A stretch of 64,000 bases of DNA from Palsa-147 sp963771905. Its GTDB lineage: Bacteria > Acidobacteriota > Terriglobia > Acidiferrales > UBA7541. Below the pieces are notes generated by a model. It made no database searches, had not been told where the DNA came from, and worked only from the letters and a program-made list of their open reading frames with translations. Shown one piece after another: positions 18,375 to 29,200 of the stretch. The DNA lies in the NCBI GenBank assembly GCA_963771905.1, contig CAVYVI010000009.1, forward strand, positions 248,001 to 312,000, read 5' to 3'. The position numbers were made by a program, and so were the translations under genes. Each line of letters starts with the position of its first letter. Position 1 is the first letter of the stretch.

Positions 18375-18831
18375 TTCAACGTATTAATGTTGAGCCAGTC
18401 GGGAAGGGAAGATTAGATCGCAAATTGCGACCTTACATCCATCCGAAGGACTGATTTCCTCGATCTAGGACATTAATAGAAAATTAATCCCAGAGTGATA
18501 ATGTTAATTACGGAAATTAAATCGCTTTTCGGAAAGCAGCTATTTTACAGAATGAACATTATCACATCGCAGAAGTTGTCATAATTCTGACGCTTGTAAC
18601 GTGTCAAAATAGTTCTCACCGGTTTATTCTGTTGATGGACCGTTCCGATTCACGAACACAATAAATTGAATGATTCACCACCATCTCTCAGCTCTGCTAC
18701 GTTATCCTTTATTACACTCGCGCCACTTCACGGAGGACTTGGATCTCTCATTCGCACCGGGCACGCATTTTCTTGAAGCGGCTTAAAGAGGCTCATCATC
18801 AGCCAGATACAGTGCCGCCGAGGTTTAATTT
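18375..18831. other. AT-rich intergenic region before hsdR
   Basis: These 457 bases hold no credible gene. The first ~150 bases are unusually AT-rich for this window with repeated TTAAT/ATTAA elements (18470-18525), suggesting foreign or regulatory DNA. Confidence 0.45.
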
Positions 18832-20273
18832 GTGACGACACCAAACCAAAATCCTGAACAAATCGCCCGCGATCAGATCGACAAACATCTGGTAGAAGCT
18901 GGCTGGATTGTTCAGGGCAAAACGGCCATCGATTTCAGTGCTGGACCTGGAATCGCCGTCCGCGAATACCAGACCGACATTGGCCCGGCGGATTACGTCC
19001 TTTTCGTTGCTAAGAAGGCAGTTGCCGTCATCGAGGCCAAGCCTGAAGAGTGGGGCCACAAGATCACGACGGTTGAGGAGCAATCAGGGAGCTATGCGGC
19101 CGCGAAACTAAAATGGGTGAACAACAAGGAACCTCTGCCTTTCGTCTACGAAAGTACGGGCATCATCACGCGTTTCACCGATGACCGCGATCCAAGGCCC
19201 CGCTCCCGCGAAGTCTTCACCTTCCACCGGCCGGAGACTATGGCCGAGTGGCTATCGAAACCGACCTCTTTACGCGCGCGGCTCCAGACGATGCCGCCGC
19301 TCAACCCTTCTGGCCTCCGCGATTGCCAGATCACGGCGATCGAAAACTTGGAAAAATCGTTCAAAGACGACCGGCCCCGCGCACTCGTGCAAATGGCTAC
19401 AGGCTCTGGCAAGACTTACACCGCCATCACCTCGGTCTATCGCCTTCTCAAGCATGCCGATGCCAAGCGAATCCTTTTCCTCGTAGACACGAAGAACCTC
19501 GGAGAACAGGCAGAGCAGGAATTTATGGCTTACCTGCCGAACGATGATAACCGGAAGTTTACAGAGCTTTACAACGTCCAACGCCTCAAATCATCCTTTG
19601 TTGCCAAGGACAGCCAGGTCTGCATCAGCACCATTCAGCGCATGTACGCGCTTTTGAAGGACGAGCCGCTCGACGAGGCAGCCGAAGAAACCAATCCCGC
19701 GGAATCGATGGTGAAGCCGAAGCAAGCCCTGCCCGTCGTCTACAATGAGAAAATTCCGCCCGAGTTCTTCGATTTCATCATCATCGATGAATGCCACCGC
19801 TCGATCTACAATCTGTGGCGCCAGGTAATTGAGTATTTTGATGCCTATTTGATCGGCCTGACGGCAACGCCCGACAATCGGACCTACGGTTTCTTCCGGA
19901 AAAACGTAGTCAGCGAATACAGCCATGAAAAGGCGGTCGCCGACGGCGTGAACGTCGGAAATGAGATTTACCTCATTGAAACCGAACGCACCAAGCAGGG
20001 CGCCACGATCAAGGCGACCCAGCAGGTGGAGAAGCGCGAACGATTAAGTCGCAGGAAGCGCTGGGAAACGCAAGACGCAGACGAGGCATACGCCGCGACA
20101 CAGCTTGACCGCGATATCGTTAACCCGGACCAAATCCGGACTGTCATTCGTACATTTCGTGAAAAACTGCCGGAGATTTTTCCGGGGCGACAGGAAGTGC
20201 CAAAGACTCTCATCTTTGCCAAGACTGACAGCCACGCAGACGACATCATCCAGACTGCACGCGAGGAGTTCGG
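18832..20273 (+). pseudogene. hsdR: Type I restriction enzyme R subunit, N-terminal part (split by inversion)
   Basis: About 480 residues show the HsdR order. The N-terminal endonuclease has a PD-(D/E)XK core (TDIGPADYVLFVAKKAVAVIEAK). The SF2 motor follows, with Walker A ATGSGKTYTA, DECH motif II (FIIIDECHRSIY) and GLTATP. The reading frame is sound until AREEFG at about 20273, where sequence switches abruptly to the reverse complement of the gene's own 3' end. The gene cannot make full-length HsdR. No hsdM or hsdS is visible. Confidence 0.85.
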
Positions 20274-21522
20274 ACACCCTTGGAGTCGAATGGCACCATG
20301 TCGAGGTCAGCTCGGTCAAGATGGAAGGAATTGACGACGTGGTCCCGGATCATCCGCAGCCATTCCATCTGTTCCTCATTGAATTTCTCGCCGCCGCCAC
20401 TGTGGCGCGCCATGATCCAGTTCTGGAAGTTTTTCCGCACCGTATCCGAGAAGGGCGACAGTTCCGCGTCGATACCGCAGACGCGGCGAATGAGTGCAAC
20501 GAGTGCCGTCAATTCGCTGCTGGGCTGCGCTCCCTTGTACTCGTCCAGCAGCGAATAAGCCTGCCAAACTCTCAGGGGCGCGAGTCGAGGCTTATCGCTC
20601 TTGAGTTTGTCGAAAACCTTCCGGATCATGTCGTAGGTCAGTTCTGACCGCCGGTGCGGCTGACTGTAAAAGATCGTCAGAGCTTCGATTTGATCGCGGT
20701 TGGCTTCCAGATACTCGCGAAAATCCTTCGCAACCTGTTTCGCGTTTTCTGCCGCATCGCCCTCCCACTCAGCCCGCAGAACCTTGTCGAGGTTGTCGTG
20801 GTCGATGGTCTGCTCTTTTTCGCGCCGGATTGATTCAAGCAGCTCGATGAGCGGTCCGTTGAAGACGTGTGAAGCGGTTCCAACGAGCTGCTCGCGCGCA
20901 GCGTGACGCGCTTGATCATCCGGTTCCGCTCCCGCTGGCGTGCCTGAGATTTCACGGGCCTTATCGTCAATCCGGTCAGGGTCGATAGCAGCAAGCAAGC
21001 CGCCGACGATATCGGCGAGTGCAGTACCGCCAGATTTCTCCTTGATGCGTTGCTGATCCTTATGGTCGAGCTGGTTGTTGAGGCGCGCAAGGCGCCCGGC
21101 AAGCGAGCTGACTGTGTCATCATCTCGGACGCCCATCATCACGCCCATGGCAAGGTCCTTTAGGGGAACGGCAGGCTTGGTGATTAGCGGCTCGCTCGCG
21201 GTTTTCAGGGACGTTGTGACACCGATGGCGTCAACGATGACATAGTGCGTCTTCGCACTGGCGGCAGAGGGAGTGACCTTCTTGAGGTCGTCGTGATCCA
21301 GGACGCGCGTCCCGCGTCCCTTCATCTGCTCGAAATAATTCCGGCTCTTCACGTCGCGCATGAAAAGCAAACATTCGAGCGGCTTGACATCAGTACCGGT
21401 CGCGATCATATCGACAGTTACTGCAATGCGCGGATTGTAATCGTTGCGGAATTGAGCGAGGACAGATTTCGGGTCTTCCTTGGACTGGTAGGTGATCTTC
21501 TTACAAAAATCGTTACCCTGGC
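20274..21522 (-). pseudogene. hsdR: Type I restriction enzyme R subunit, C-terminal part (inverted)
   Basis: Read on the minus strand from about 21522, the frame continues GQGNDFCKKITYQSKED.., then MIATGTDVKPLECLLFMRDV (motif V/VI region), MKGRGTRV and the helical C-terminal domain, ending near DLDMVPFDSKGV. Reinverting this block joins GAGTTCGG to CCAGGG and restores the expected FGQGNDFC sequence in frame. So one inversion of about 1.25 kb broke the gene. No long inverted repeat is seen at the ends, only a two-base overlap (GG). Confidence 0.85.
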
Positions 21523-21640
21523 CTCGGGGCGTTCATTGTTGATCCGTGTTGTGGGGCGGAGTGCCGGATGTGGCGCTGAAAGCTTGAAAATTGCTTACAG
21601 TTGATTCTCTTTGCGCCCCTGGGTACCAGAAAACTCTCTG

Positions 21641-21860
21641 CTATCCATAGCAGATCTTATGAAACTTCAGAATATTGTGGGTCATGCAGATCAGGGCCCA
21701 CTCGCCTCGTACTTTTCCGATCCCACGTAAGAGAAACTGCCGAAATCCACGTGCCTGTTTGATCTGTCCGAATACGGGCTCCACGATGAATTTTCGTGTC
21801 GCATACACGGCCGCCCCAACTTTGGTCTCCAGTTTTCGTTCCATTCGTTCGACGCGGCCT
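21641..21860 (-). pseudogene. IS1182-family transposase, C-terminal fragment
   Basis: It encodes RVERMERKLETKVGAAVYATRKFIVEPVFGQIKQ in two parts of the normal C-terminus, including the conserved final Glu (VEPVFGQIK), then GFRQFLLRG and a normal stop. It is the lost end of the transposase fragment at 25107-25945. The two were separated by insertion of the IS3-like unit 21866-25101. Confidence 0.8.
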
Positions 21861-21865
21861 GTTCC

Positions 21866-21909
21866 GTCCTGCCTCAGTTGGAAATGGAGAAAGCGTTCCT
21901 CCCGCTAAG
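21866..21909. repeat. Left inverted end of the IS3-like unit
   Basis: The 44 bases align with the reverse complement of 25057-25101. Shared blocks are CTGCCT, TGGAGAA, GCGTTC and TAAG in the same order, with a few gaps. Transposition starts at such ends; similarity is partial. Confidence 0.6.
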
Positions 21910-21925
21910 ATAATGGAGCGAACGT

Positions 21926-22240
21926 ATGAAAAAGGAACGAAAGCACTACACTGCTGAAGAAAAGGTTGCCATTCTGAGGCGGCATCTTTTGGACAAGTTG
22001 CCAGTTTCGGAACTGTGTGAGGAACTGAGCCTGAAGCCGACCGTGTTCTACCGCTGGCAGAAGGAGTTCTTCGAGAACGGAGCGGCTGCCTTTCAGGCTC
22101 AGGAGCGTCCCAACCGCCAGGTGGAGGAGAAGCAGAAACGGATTGAGTACTTGGAGAAGAAGGTGCAGACCAAGGACGAGGTGCTCGCCGAGTTGATGGC
22201 GGAGCACGTCGCGCTAAAAAAAACACTTGGGGAACTCTAA
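21926..22240 (+). CDS. IS3-family OrfA (transposase HTH subunit)
   Basis: The 104-residue protein has a typical IS3 OrfA HTH (KHYTAEEKVAILRRHLLDKLPVSEL.., LKPTVFYRWQKEFFENG) and a C-terminal leucine-zipper-like coiled coil (IEYLEKKVQTKDEVLAELMAEH). Its 3' end contains an A8 run (CTAAAAAAAAC) suited to programmed -1 frameshifting into orfB, the normal way IS3 makes OrfAB. The gene is intact, but its partner orfB is damaged. Confidence 0.88.
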   Translation: MKKERKHYTAEEKVAILRRHLLDKLPVSELCEELSLKPTVFYRWQKEFFENGAAAFQAQERPNRQVEEKQKRIEYLEKKVQTKDEVLAELMAEHVALKKTLGEL

Positions 22241-23122
22241 CCGGCAGCTGGGTCCCGCATGACGTGCGGGACCAAGTTGTGGATTTCGTCCGGCGCTGGT
22301 CGGAGAAGACCGAGATCGGCGTCGGGCGATTCATTCAATGGTTGGGAGTGACGGCCAGCAAGTTCTATGACTGGCGAGAGCGTTACGGGTGTGTCAACGA
22401 GCATAACGGTTGGGTTCCTCGGGATTTCTGGTTGGAGCGGTGGGAGAAAGAATCGATCATAGATTTCCATTTGAATAATCCGCTGGAAGGCTATCGGCGG
22501 TTGACGTTCATGATGCTCGACACTGACGTTGTGGCGGTCAGTCCGGCGAGCGTTTGGCGGGTGCTGAAGCAAGCAGGACTACTATCCCGGTGGAAAGGCA
22601 AGCCGTCGCGCAAGGGGACCGGCTTTGAGCAGCCGCTCCAGCCGCATCAACACTGGCATATGGACATCGCCTATATCAACGTGTGCGGGACCTTCTATTA
22701 CTTGTGCAGCGTTCTGGATGGATATAGTCGTTTTATCGTGTACTGGGACCTGCGTGAGTCGATGAAGGAAGCCGCAGTTCATTGCCCGTGATTTCAAGGA
22801 GTTTATTCGCATCTCGGGCATGACGCACGTCCGAACCTCGCCTTACTATCCGCAGTCAAACGGAAAGCTGGAGCGCTGGCACAAATCGCTGAAACGGGAA
22901 TACATTCGGGAGAGAACGCCTCTGTCGCTGGAAGACGCTAAACGCTTGATTCAACAGTATGTGGATCACTATCACCATGTCCGGCTGCACAGCGCGATCG
23001 GGTACGTGACGCCGAACGACATGCTCATGGGTCAGCAGGCCGCGATCCACGCAGAGCGCGACCGGAAGCTGGAGCAGGCTCGCCAGCAGCGCCAACTGCG
23101 ACGCCGTGAAAGCGCCGTCTAA
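22210..23122 (+). pseudogene. IS3-family OrfB transposase with internal deletion
   Basis: The frame entered by -1 slippage from orfA reads an HTH_21-like region, then the integrase core start (HQHWHMDIAYINV with the first catalytic Asp, and LDGYSRFIVYWDLRESMKEA). At about 22775 roughly 75 bp are missing. The next codons are PQFIARDFKEF, so the segment carrying the second catalytic Asp (SDNG) is gone and the frame has moved. The C-terminus with the catalytic Glu helix (SPYYPQSNGKLERWHKSLK) follows to 23122. The transposase should be inactive. Confidence 0.85.
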
Positions 23123-23276
23123 CAAGGCATTCCGCGTCTCCCATGGCAGTAATTTGCCTTGACAACAGCCTTTCTGAGCATAGAGTTATCGCGTCCAGGC
23201 GCAGCCACCCCTCTCTTCCCCGGTGGTTCGACTGAACCGGGGGCGCTCGCTTCTACGCGAACGCAGAGAAGGCAAC

Positions 23277-24812
23277 ATGAAATCCAGTACATCGATGTAC
23301 CTTGCTGCGATTACCCTATCTGTCGCGCTGACGATCCCGCTCCAACTCGCCGCGCAGGACAATCAAGATCAGAAACACAAGCACCATCATTACAAGCTCG
23401 TTGACATGGGAACATTAGGCGGTCCGTCGAGCTACGTTAATTTCAACACGGACGTACTAAACGATGGGGGAAGCGTGATCGGCTCTTCGCAGAATGCGAT
23501 GCCGCAGCCACCTACGACCAACGGTTTTTCTTGTCCCCCCAATATCGATGTCTACAAAGCTTTTGAATGGAACGATGGTGTGGTTACGAATCTGGGCGCC
23601 TTGGGTGACGGCAACTGCAGCAATGCCATCTGGATCAATGCGAAAGGCGAAATCGCAGGCAACGCCGAAAATGGCGTGGTTGATCCGCTCACAGGTGTCA
23701 ATGAGATTCGCGCGGTGCTTTGGGAACACGGAAAGATCGAGGACCTTGGAACTCTTGGAGGAGACCAGAGCGGCGGTCAGGCCATCAATGATCAAGGCGA
23801 TGTGGTTGGCTTCGCGCTGAATGCAACTCCGGATCCTTACTCGATATTTGATTTCTTGTTCCTTGGCTCCTCCAACGGAACGCAAACCCGTGCCGTGGTT
23901 TGGCGAGACGGAAAAGCGAAGGACCTCGATACTCTCGGAGGGCCCGATGCGGCGGCTTGGTTTGTAAACAACCGGGGCCAGGTTGCGGGATACTCTTACA
24001 CAAGCGATACACCCGACAGCAATACGGGAATCCCCCCGGTCCACCTAATCCTCTGGGAACAAGGTGCGATGAAGGACTTGGGTTCGCTCGGGGGAGTCGG
24101 GCTCCCATCCATCAATGGGTTCAACAATCGCGGAGAAGTCATAGGTGCATCGCCACTGCCGGGCGATCAGAGTACCGATCCATTCCTTTGGGACGGTACA
24201 CATCTCATCGATATGGCCATTGAAGGCAAGGGAGGACAGTTTTTCGATGCGAACGTCATCAATGATGCAGGGGAAGTAGCTGGAGGGGCGGCGTTTCCGG
24301 GCTCACTCGCTTCTCTCTGGAAAGATGGCATCGTCACGGACTTGGGAGCAGTAGGAACGGACTGCTTTAGTGAGGCCTGGAGTATCAGCTCCTCGGGGCA
24401 GGTCGGTGGCACTTCCGTGTCTTGTGACGGTAACACGTGGCGTGCGTTCTTATGGGAGAGCGGGTCGATGGTGGACCTTCGGAGCTTGGTTTCTTCCGGC
24501 CCTGATCTGCAACTCGTTTATGCAATCGGCATTAATGATCGCGGCGAAATTGCTGGCAATGGTGTGCCTGCCGGTATATCCACGGCTCCCCCATTCCAGG
24601 ATACGATGTCTCACGCTTTCGTGCTGATCCCGTGCGACGCGAATCATCCCGGACTCGAAGGCTGCGACTACAACATGGTGGAGGCTCCCGCCACTGCGCC
24701 TCAAACCAGTCCAGCAGTTCGCGACGCATCTAGCCGCCCGTTGCCGCAATCACTCCTGCGCCGGATGAACCGGTTTCACTTCCCCGGCTCCGCATTCGGC
24801 CCAAGGAATTAG
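23277..24812 (+). CDS. Secreted HAF-repeat protein (IS passenger)
   Basis: The protein has 511 residues. I start at the ATG 23277, which opens a signal peptide (residues ~1-25, hydrophobic LAAITLSVALTIPLQLAAQ). The mature protein repeats the HAF pattern: [FL]W.(D/N)G...DLG(T/S)LGG...INDxGxVVG, seen as VDMGTLGG, EDLGTLGG, KDLDTLGG and KDLGSLGG, alternating with INDQGDVVG-type segments. HAF proteins are predicted beta-propeller-like exported proteins of unknown role, common in Acidobacteriota and Proteobacteria. The gene lies between orfB and the right end of the IS3-like unit, on the same strand. Confidence 0.8.
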   Translation: MKSSTSMYLAAITLSVALTIPLQLAAQDNQDQKHKHHHYKLVDMGTLGGPSSYVNFNTDVLNDGGSVIGSSQNAMPQPPTTNGFSCPPNIDVYKAFEWNDGVVTNLGALGDGNCSNAIWINAKGEIAGNAENGVVDPLTGVNEIRAVLWEHGKIEDLGTLGGDQSGGQAINDQGDVVGFALNATPDPYSIFDFLFLGSSNGTQTRAVVWRDGKAKDLDTLGGPDAAAWFVNNRGQVAGYSYTSDTPDSNTGIPPVHLILWEQGAMKDLGSLGGVGLPSINGFNNRGEVIGASPLPGDQSTDPFLWDGTHLIDMAIEGKGGQFFDANVINDAGEVAGGAAFPGSLASLWKDGIVTDLGAVGTDCFSEAWSISSSGQVGGTSVSCDGNTWRAFLWESGSMVDLRSLVSSGPDLQLVYAIGINDRGEIAGNGVPAGISTAPPFQDTMSHAFVLIPCDANHPGLEGCDYNMVEAPATAPQTSPAVRDASSRPLPQSLLRRMNRFHFPGSAFGPRN

Positions 24813-25056
24813 CTGGCTCAGAAGAGAACGGAGAGGAGACGCAACAGACAGGAGCTACAATCAACGTGCCAGGCGAAACGGAGGCGGGCAAATGCAGGGA
24901 TGCAACCACGCCGAGGGATAACCTGGTGGGCTCATCGAGCCGATGTTTCGCAGCGCGGGAGCGTATCCTCTCGCGCTGTGTACTTACACCGACCAAAGAC
25001 ATCGGACGATGGACCCCGATGCCTTGAAAATCCCCGCCGGAGGGGCGGAATCTACA

Positions 25057-25101
25057 CTTAACGGAGAACGCTGCTTCTCCACTTCAGGCAGAACCAGCAC
25101 A
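25057..25101. repeat. Right inverted end of the IS3-like unit
   Basis: Its reverse complement begins TGTGCTGGTTCTGCC and continues TGGAGAAGCAGCGTTCTCC, matching the left end at 21866-21909 in block order. It is bordered outside by GTTCC (25102-25106), the same five bases as on the left. Confidence 0.6.
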
Positions 25102-25106
25102 GTTCC

Positions 25107-25945
25107 TCTCGGTAAGGGCCCTCGCTTGCAGGCTTGCTTCCGCTGACCGTGCCTCTGCATTCCCGGCGCCACGAACCCTTCCATCCTTCTATTCGCCAGG
25201 TACTTCAGATTCTCATCCGAGCAATACCCACTGTCCGCCACAACTTCTTCTGGTCTCTGTCCCGATTGTTCTTGGATCGCCTCGATCAGCGGCACCATCT
25301 GCTGTTTATCATTCGCCGCCTGCGTGACCGTCTGCCCGACGATGAGCTGAAAGGCCGGCTCGACCGCAATCTGCGTGTTGTAGCCTTGCACGAATCCATC
25401 CGGCCCCTTCTGGATGAGTGACTCTGGATCGGTAAAGTTGTATTGCGCCCTCGGTGCGGGCTGGGCCTCCTCCGGATCCTTCCCCTCGCTCTTGGCTTGC
25501 TCCCGTGCGCGCTCTTCCAGCGCTCGCTTGGCTTCCCGAATTCGTCCGATCCGCGTTTCTCGCCGTTGTAACTCCTCCGGCAGTTCGTCCCCCCGGCGAT
25601 CCCGGCCGTATCGGCTATCCTCTTCTTTGTCCGCTGTCTCTGCTTGCTTCAACAACTTCCGAACTTCCTCCCGCAGCCGCTTCTCTGTTTCCTGCATCCG
25701 TCCATAACTCATGGCTTTGTGCTTACTCGCATGGGCCTTCACCTTGCTCCCATCCAGGGCCACCCGTCCCAACTTCATCATTCCGGTCTCTAACGTGAGC
25801 CGTAACATCTGTTGGAACAAGGCTTCCAGCGCCTGCAGATGCAGCTAGCGAAAATCGGAAATGGTGCGGAAGTCTGGCTGGTTACCCGCTGCAAATACTC
25901 GAAAAGCAACGTCCTCCACCAATCGCCGCTGGATCTTGCGCGACG
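25107..25945 (-). pseudogene. IS1182-family transposase, N-terminal/central fragment with in-frame stop
   Basis: Read on the minus strand it gives RRLVEDVAFRVFAAGNQPDF, RTISDFR, then a TAG at 25845-25847 in place of the usual Lys, then LHLQALEALFQQML and the DDE core start (GRVALDGSKVKAHASKHKAMS). The later part has VVADSGYCSDENL (second Asp) and ends at GPLPRG, where the IS3-like unit interrupts. The true N-terminus is also missing: it fuses to SDR-coding sequence near 25935. The gene is triply broken. Confidence 0.82.
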
Positions 25946-26120
25946 TCCAGCGACATAAATTCTGCCGAGAGGCCGATGTGTAACGCAAATCTTCGACGAT
26001 CGCGAGAGCTGCATCCGAGTAGACGTCTGCAATGACAACGTGAGCTCCCTGCTCGACAGAAGCGCCGCACACTGGGCCGCCGAAAAGCCCTGCGCCGCCG
26101 ACCACCCGGGCCGTTCGCTC
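25935..26120 (-). pseudogene. SDR-family dehydrogenase, N-terminal remnant
   Basis: The minus strand shows a Rossmann start RVVGGAGLFGGPVCGASVEQ, then GAHVVIADVYSDAALAIVEDL. After a frameshift it reads AEFMSLDVAQDPAAI, where IS1182 sequence begins. The first ~75 residues of a ~250-residue SDR are recognisable. It stood next to the TonB receptor gene on the same strand, so it was probably part of the catabolic locus before the IS1182 insertion. Confidence 0.55.
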
Positions 26121-26250
26121 ACACAAGTCAAGTCCGGCAACCGCGTTCGGATGTGCATGCATATCGCGCCACCGATCCCGTCGGTCATTCGAGACAAGAA
26201 CAACAGCGGCGCCGTGAATTCCGGGGCCCGCGAGTATGTCGCAACGAACT

Positions 26251-29200
26251 TCAGAAGATGAACTTCGCGACTAGCTGTCCAATTCGCCCCGGACGCGCAG
26301 CGTTGATTATTCCGAACGCCGATGGTCCAGCAGTGATGTTCCCGCTCGGATTGATGAACTGGGCATGATTGAAAATGTTGAAGAACTCCCCGCGGAATTC
26401 AAGGTTCGTGCGCTCCGTCAGCTTCACGTCCTTCAGCAGCGACATGTCAAAGTTGTTGAAGCCGGGACCGTGGAAGAATGCACGATTCGCTGAGCCTTCG
26501 GATCCGATTGCCGATGGCGCGAAGAGAGACGTGTTGAAGTACGGAATGCCTGTAAAGGAGTTGGCCTTGCGCGGGTTCTGCAGGTCCAAGCTGCCCCCGA
26601 GGAAATCCGGAGTGTCCGCATTCAATGCGCTTCCTTCGAGCGAATGATCGTCCTCTTCATACATGACGATTGGGAAGCCTGTGGTGAAGCGAGTGACACC
26701 TGAGATTCGCCATCCAGAAGTCAGACGCGGCCAGCGATCCGCTGCCAACTGGTCGAACGGCAACGCGTAGACGTAGCTGACCACAAAGTTGTGCGTGTTG
26801 TCGAAGCTCGATAGGCCCCGGCTCAAGCGCGGATTGATCGGATTGGGCGGTTTGTCCTGAATATTCGAGGTGTTGTCGAGCGACTTACTGTAGGTGTATC
26901 CCGCGAATATGGTCGCCCTGTGCGAGGTGTGGCGCAGGCTCAACTGCAATGCGTTATACGTTGAGTTTGCGCGCGATTCAAAAGCGAAGTCGTCGGTGAA
27001 ATTGCCGCCGAAGGGCTGGCGAGTGCTGTTGTAAACCGTTCCATTCGCCGCCGTGTATATCTGATTCTCGAGGAATGGTCCGCACGTCGGGCTGCCGGGA
27101 GCCACTTCGCTCGGCTGGCTAAGACTCAGACACAATTGAGGGTTGCCAGGATTGTTTGCGATCTGGGTCAACAGGTGATGGCCCTGATTGCCCAAGTATC
27201 CGAGAGAAACAACCGTGCCCGAGCCGAACTGGCGTTGAAGAGTGAGGTTGTAGGACTCCACGTATGGGACCACTTGTCCGATTGGGACAACTGGATATCC
27301 ACCGATCGGAAGTTCCAGCGGCCAAGGAAAATTTGTCGAGGTGAAAGGGAAGGGCGCGTGAATTCCGCCATCCGTGCGGTTCGTGTAAGGCGACGCGAAC
27401 AATGGGGGAAGCGGGGCCGCATAAAACACGTCAAATGGCGCCTCTCCCGTCTCATCGAGTGCTTGCTCGCCTTCGCCGTTCTGATAGAAAAAGCCCCAGC
27501 CGGCTCGGACGCTGAACTTGTCAGGTCCACCAAGGACCTTTGCAAGCGCACCATTTGCCGAAGGAGACCACGCGATACCGATACGCGGCCCAAAATCCCG
27601 ATATTGCATCTTGGCAATTCCGCGAGGAATCTTGCCGTAGCCCGGGACGGTATCGCCTGGGAAAACGTAACCCTCTGGAGCCCCGGGCTGAACGGTGGAT
27701 TGCACTCCCGCCACCATCGTCGAAGTCTGATTGCGTAGCTCATACCACGGCTGAATCAGGTCCCAACGAAGACCATAGTTCACCGTGAAATTGTGTTTTA
27801 CACGCCAACTATCCTCCGCGTACAGACCGACGTAATTCCGCCGGTTTCGGTAATCAAAACCGCCTTCCTGAACAAAGTAGGTCGGTGCACCAATCAAGAA
27901 GTCTGCAAAATCAATTCCGGTTTCGGTACCGTTGAAGCCAAAGTCTCCATTCGCGACGGCCAATGGTATCGGCTCGGGGAAATCGTTGAACATGTAGGTG
28001 CCGCCGAACTTAATTGTATGACGGCCAATGACCCTTGAAAAATTGTCGGCGACCGAAGGTGTATTCTCATACCGGTTGTAGGCAACGATCGGGTTCCCGA
28101 TGGAAAAGTTGTTGAAACCGATCGTAGGAACACCCTCTTCCGCTCCGGCTAGCGAAACAATGCCGCCGGGCTGATTTTCGTTGAAGCCGAGACTCGCCAA
28201 GGTGGCAAGCCCCGCGAGAGGCCGCCCGTTGTGATATACGGCGCGGTCGTAGGCCAGGTGGAATTCATTCAAAGCGTCAGGACCAAAACTCTTCGTGTCG
28301 CTCACCGTATACAACTGGGAGCGGCCACCGCTTAGTGTCGGGAATCCTGGAACGATATTGTTTCCGAATGGCGTGTCGATCGATTTGTCGTCGAAGAAAT
28401 AGTAAGCAGAGATCGTGCCCCAAAAGTTTGTGTTGAAATCGACGCGGCCGCTGAAAAGATCGTCGCGCGTATGCACGGTATTCGCGTTGCTAACGAACAA
28501 ACCACCCGACGTCGGCGTCGGTATGTACTTCAGGAGCGCCTGGGCCGGGGCTGAGAACGCTGTTTGCGGAATCATGCCGTTCGGAAAAACGCAGGTGGCC
28601 GTCGTGCAACCGGACGAATAATATGGTTCGCCGCTGGAGACCGGGTAACCCAACTCGCTCGATAAAATGCTCGCGAAGTTCGGGCCGCCCACGGTGCCTG
28701 TCATCTCACTCGCGGCGATCTCAGAAAAATCGCCACCTCGCTCGGCAGTCGAAGGGACGGGGACCTCTCCCGCCGACTGGCCGATGTCACTCCGGGTTCC
28801 CTGGTAGTCCGTGAAGAAGAAAACCTTGTCGCGCCGGATCGGACCTCCCAATGTGCCGCCAAACTGATTCTGCACAAAAGCGTTTCGCGGGCCATCGAAA
28901 AAGCTGCGGGCATCGAGACTCGTGTTGCGAACGTAGTCGAAGGCGTCGCCGTGCAAAACGTTCGTGCCTGATTTAGTTACGACCGTTACGAGTCCGCCGC
29001 TGTAGTTCCCATATTCGGCGTCGAAATTGGAGGTCAGAATTCGAAATTCCTGGATCGAATCTAGATTCGGAACAACGGTGGCTCCGTTGTTCAACGTATC
29101 GTTGACACTGGTTCCGTTGACAAAAAAGCCGTTCGATGTCTCGCGCTGGCCGCTGACGGAAATGCTTCCAGTCTCGGTCGTACCAAAATACTGATTGTAA

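Larger units (their letters stand above)
21866..25101 (+). mobile_element. IS3-like unit with passenger gene, inserted in an IS1182 copy
   Basis: Imperfect inverted ends (21866-21909 and 25057-25101) flank an IS3-type orfA/orfB and a secreted HAF-repeat gene. The 5-bp sequence GTTCC lies immediately outside both ends (21861-21865 and 25102-25106). Removing the unit plus one GTTCC rejoins the two IS1182 transposase fragments in frame. This supports a single ~3.24-kb insertion containing a non-transposition gene, that is, a passenger-carrying IS. The transposase is now defective. Confidence 0.7.
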
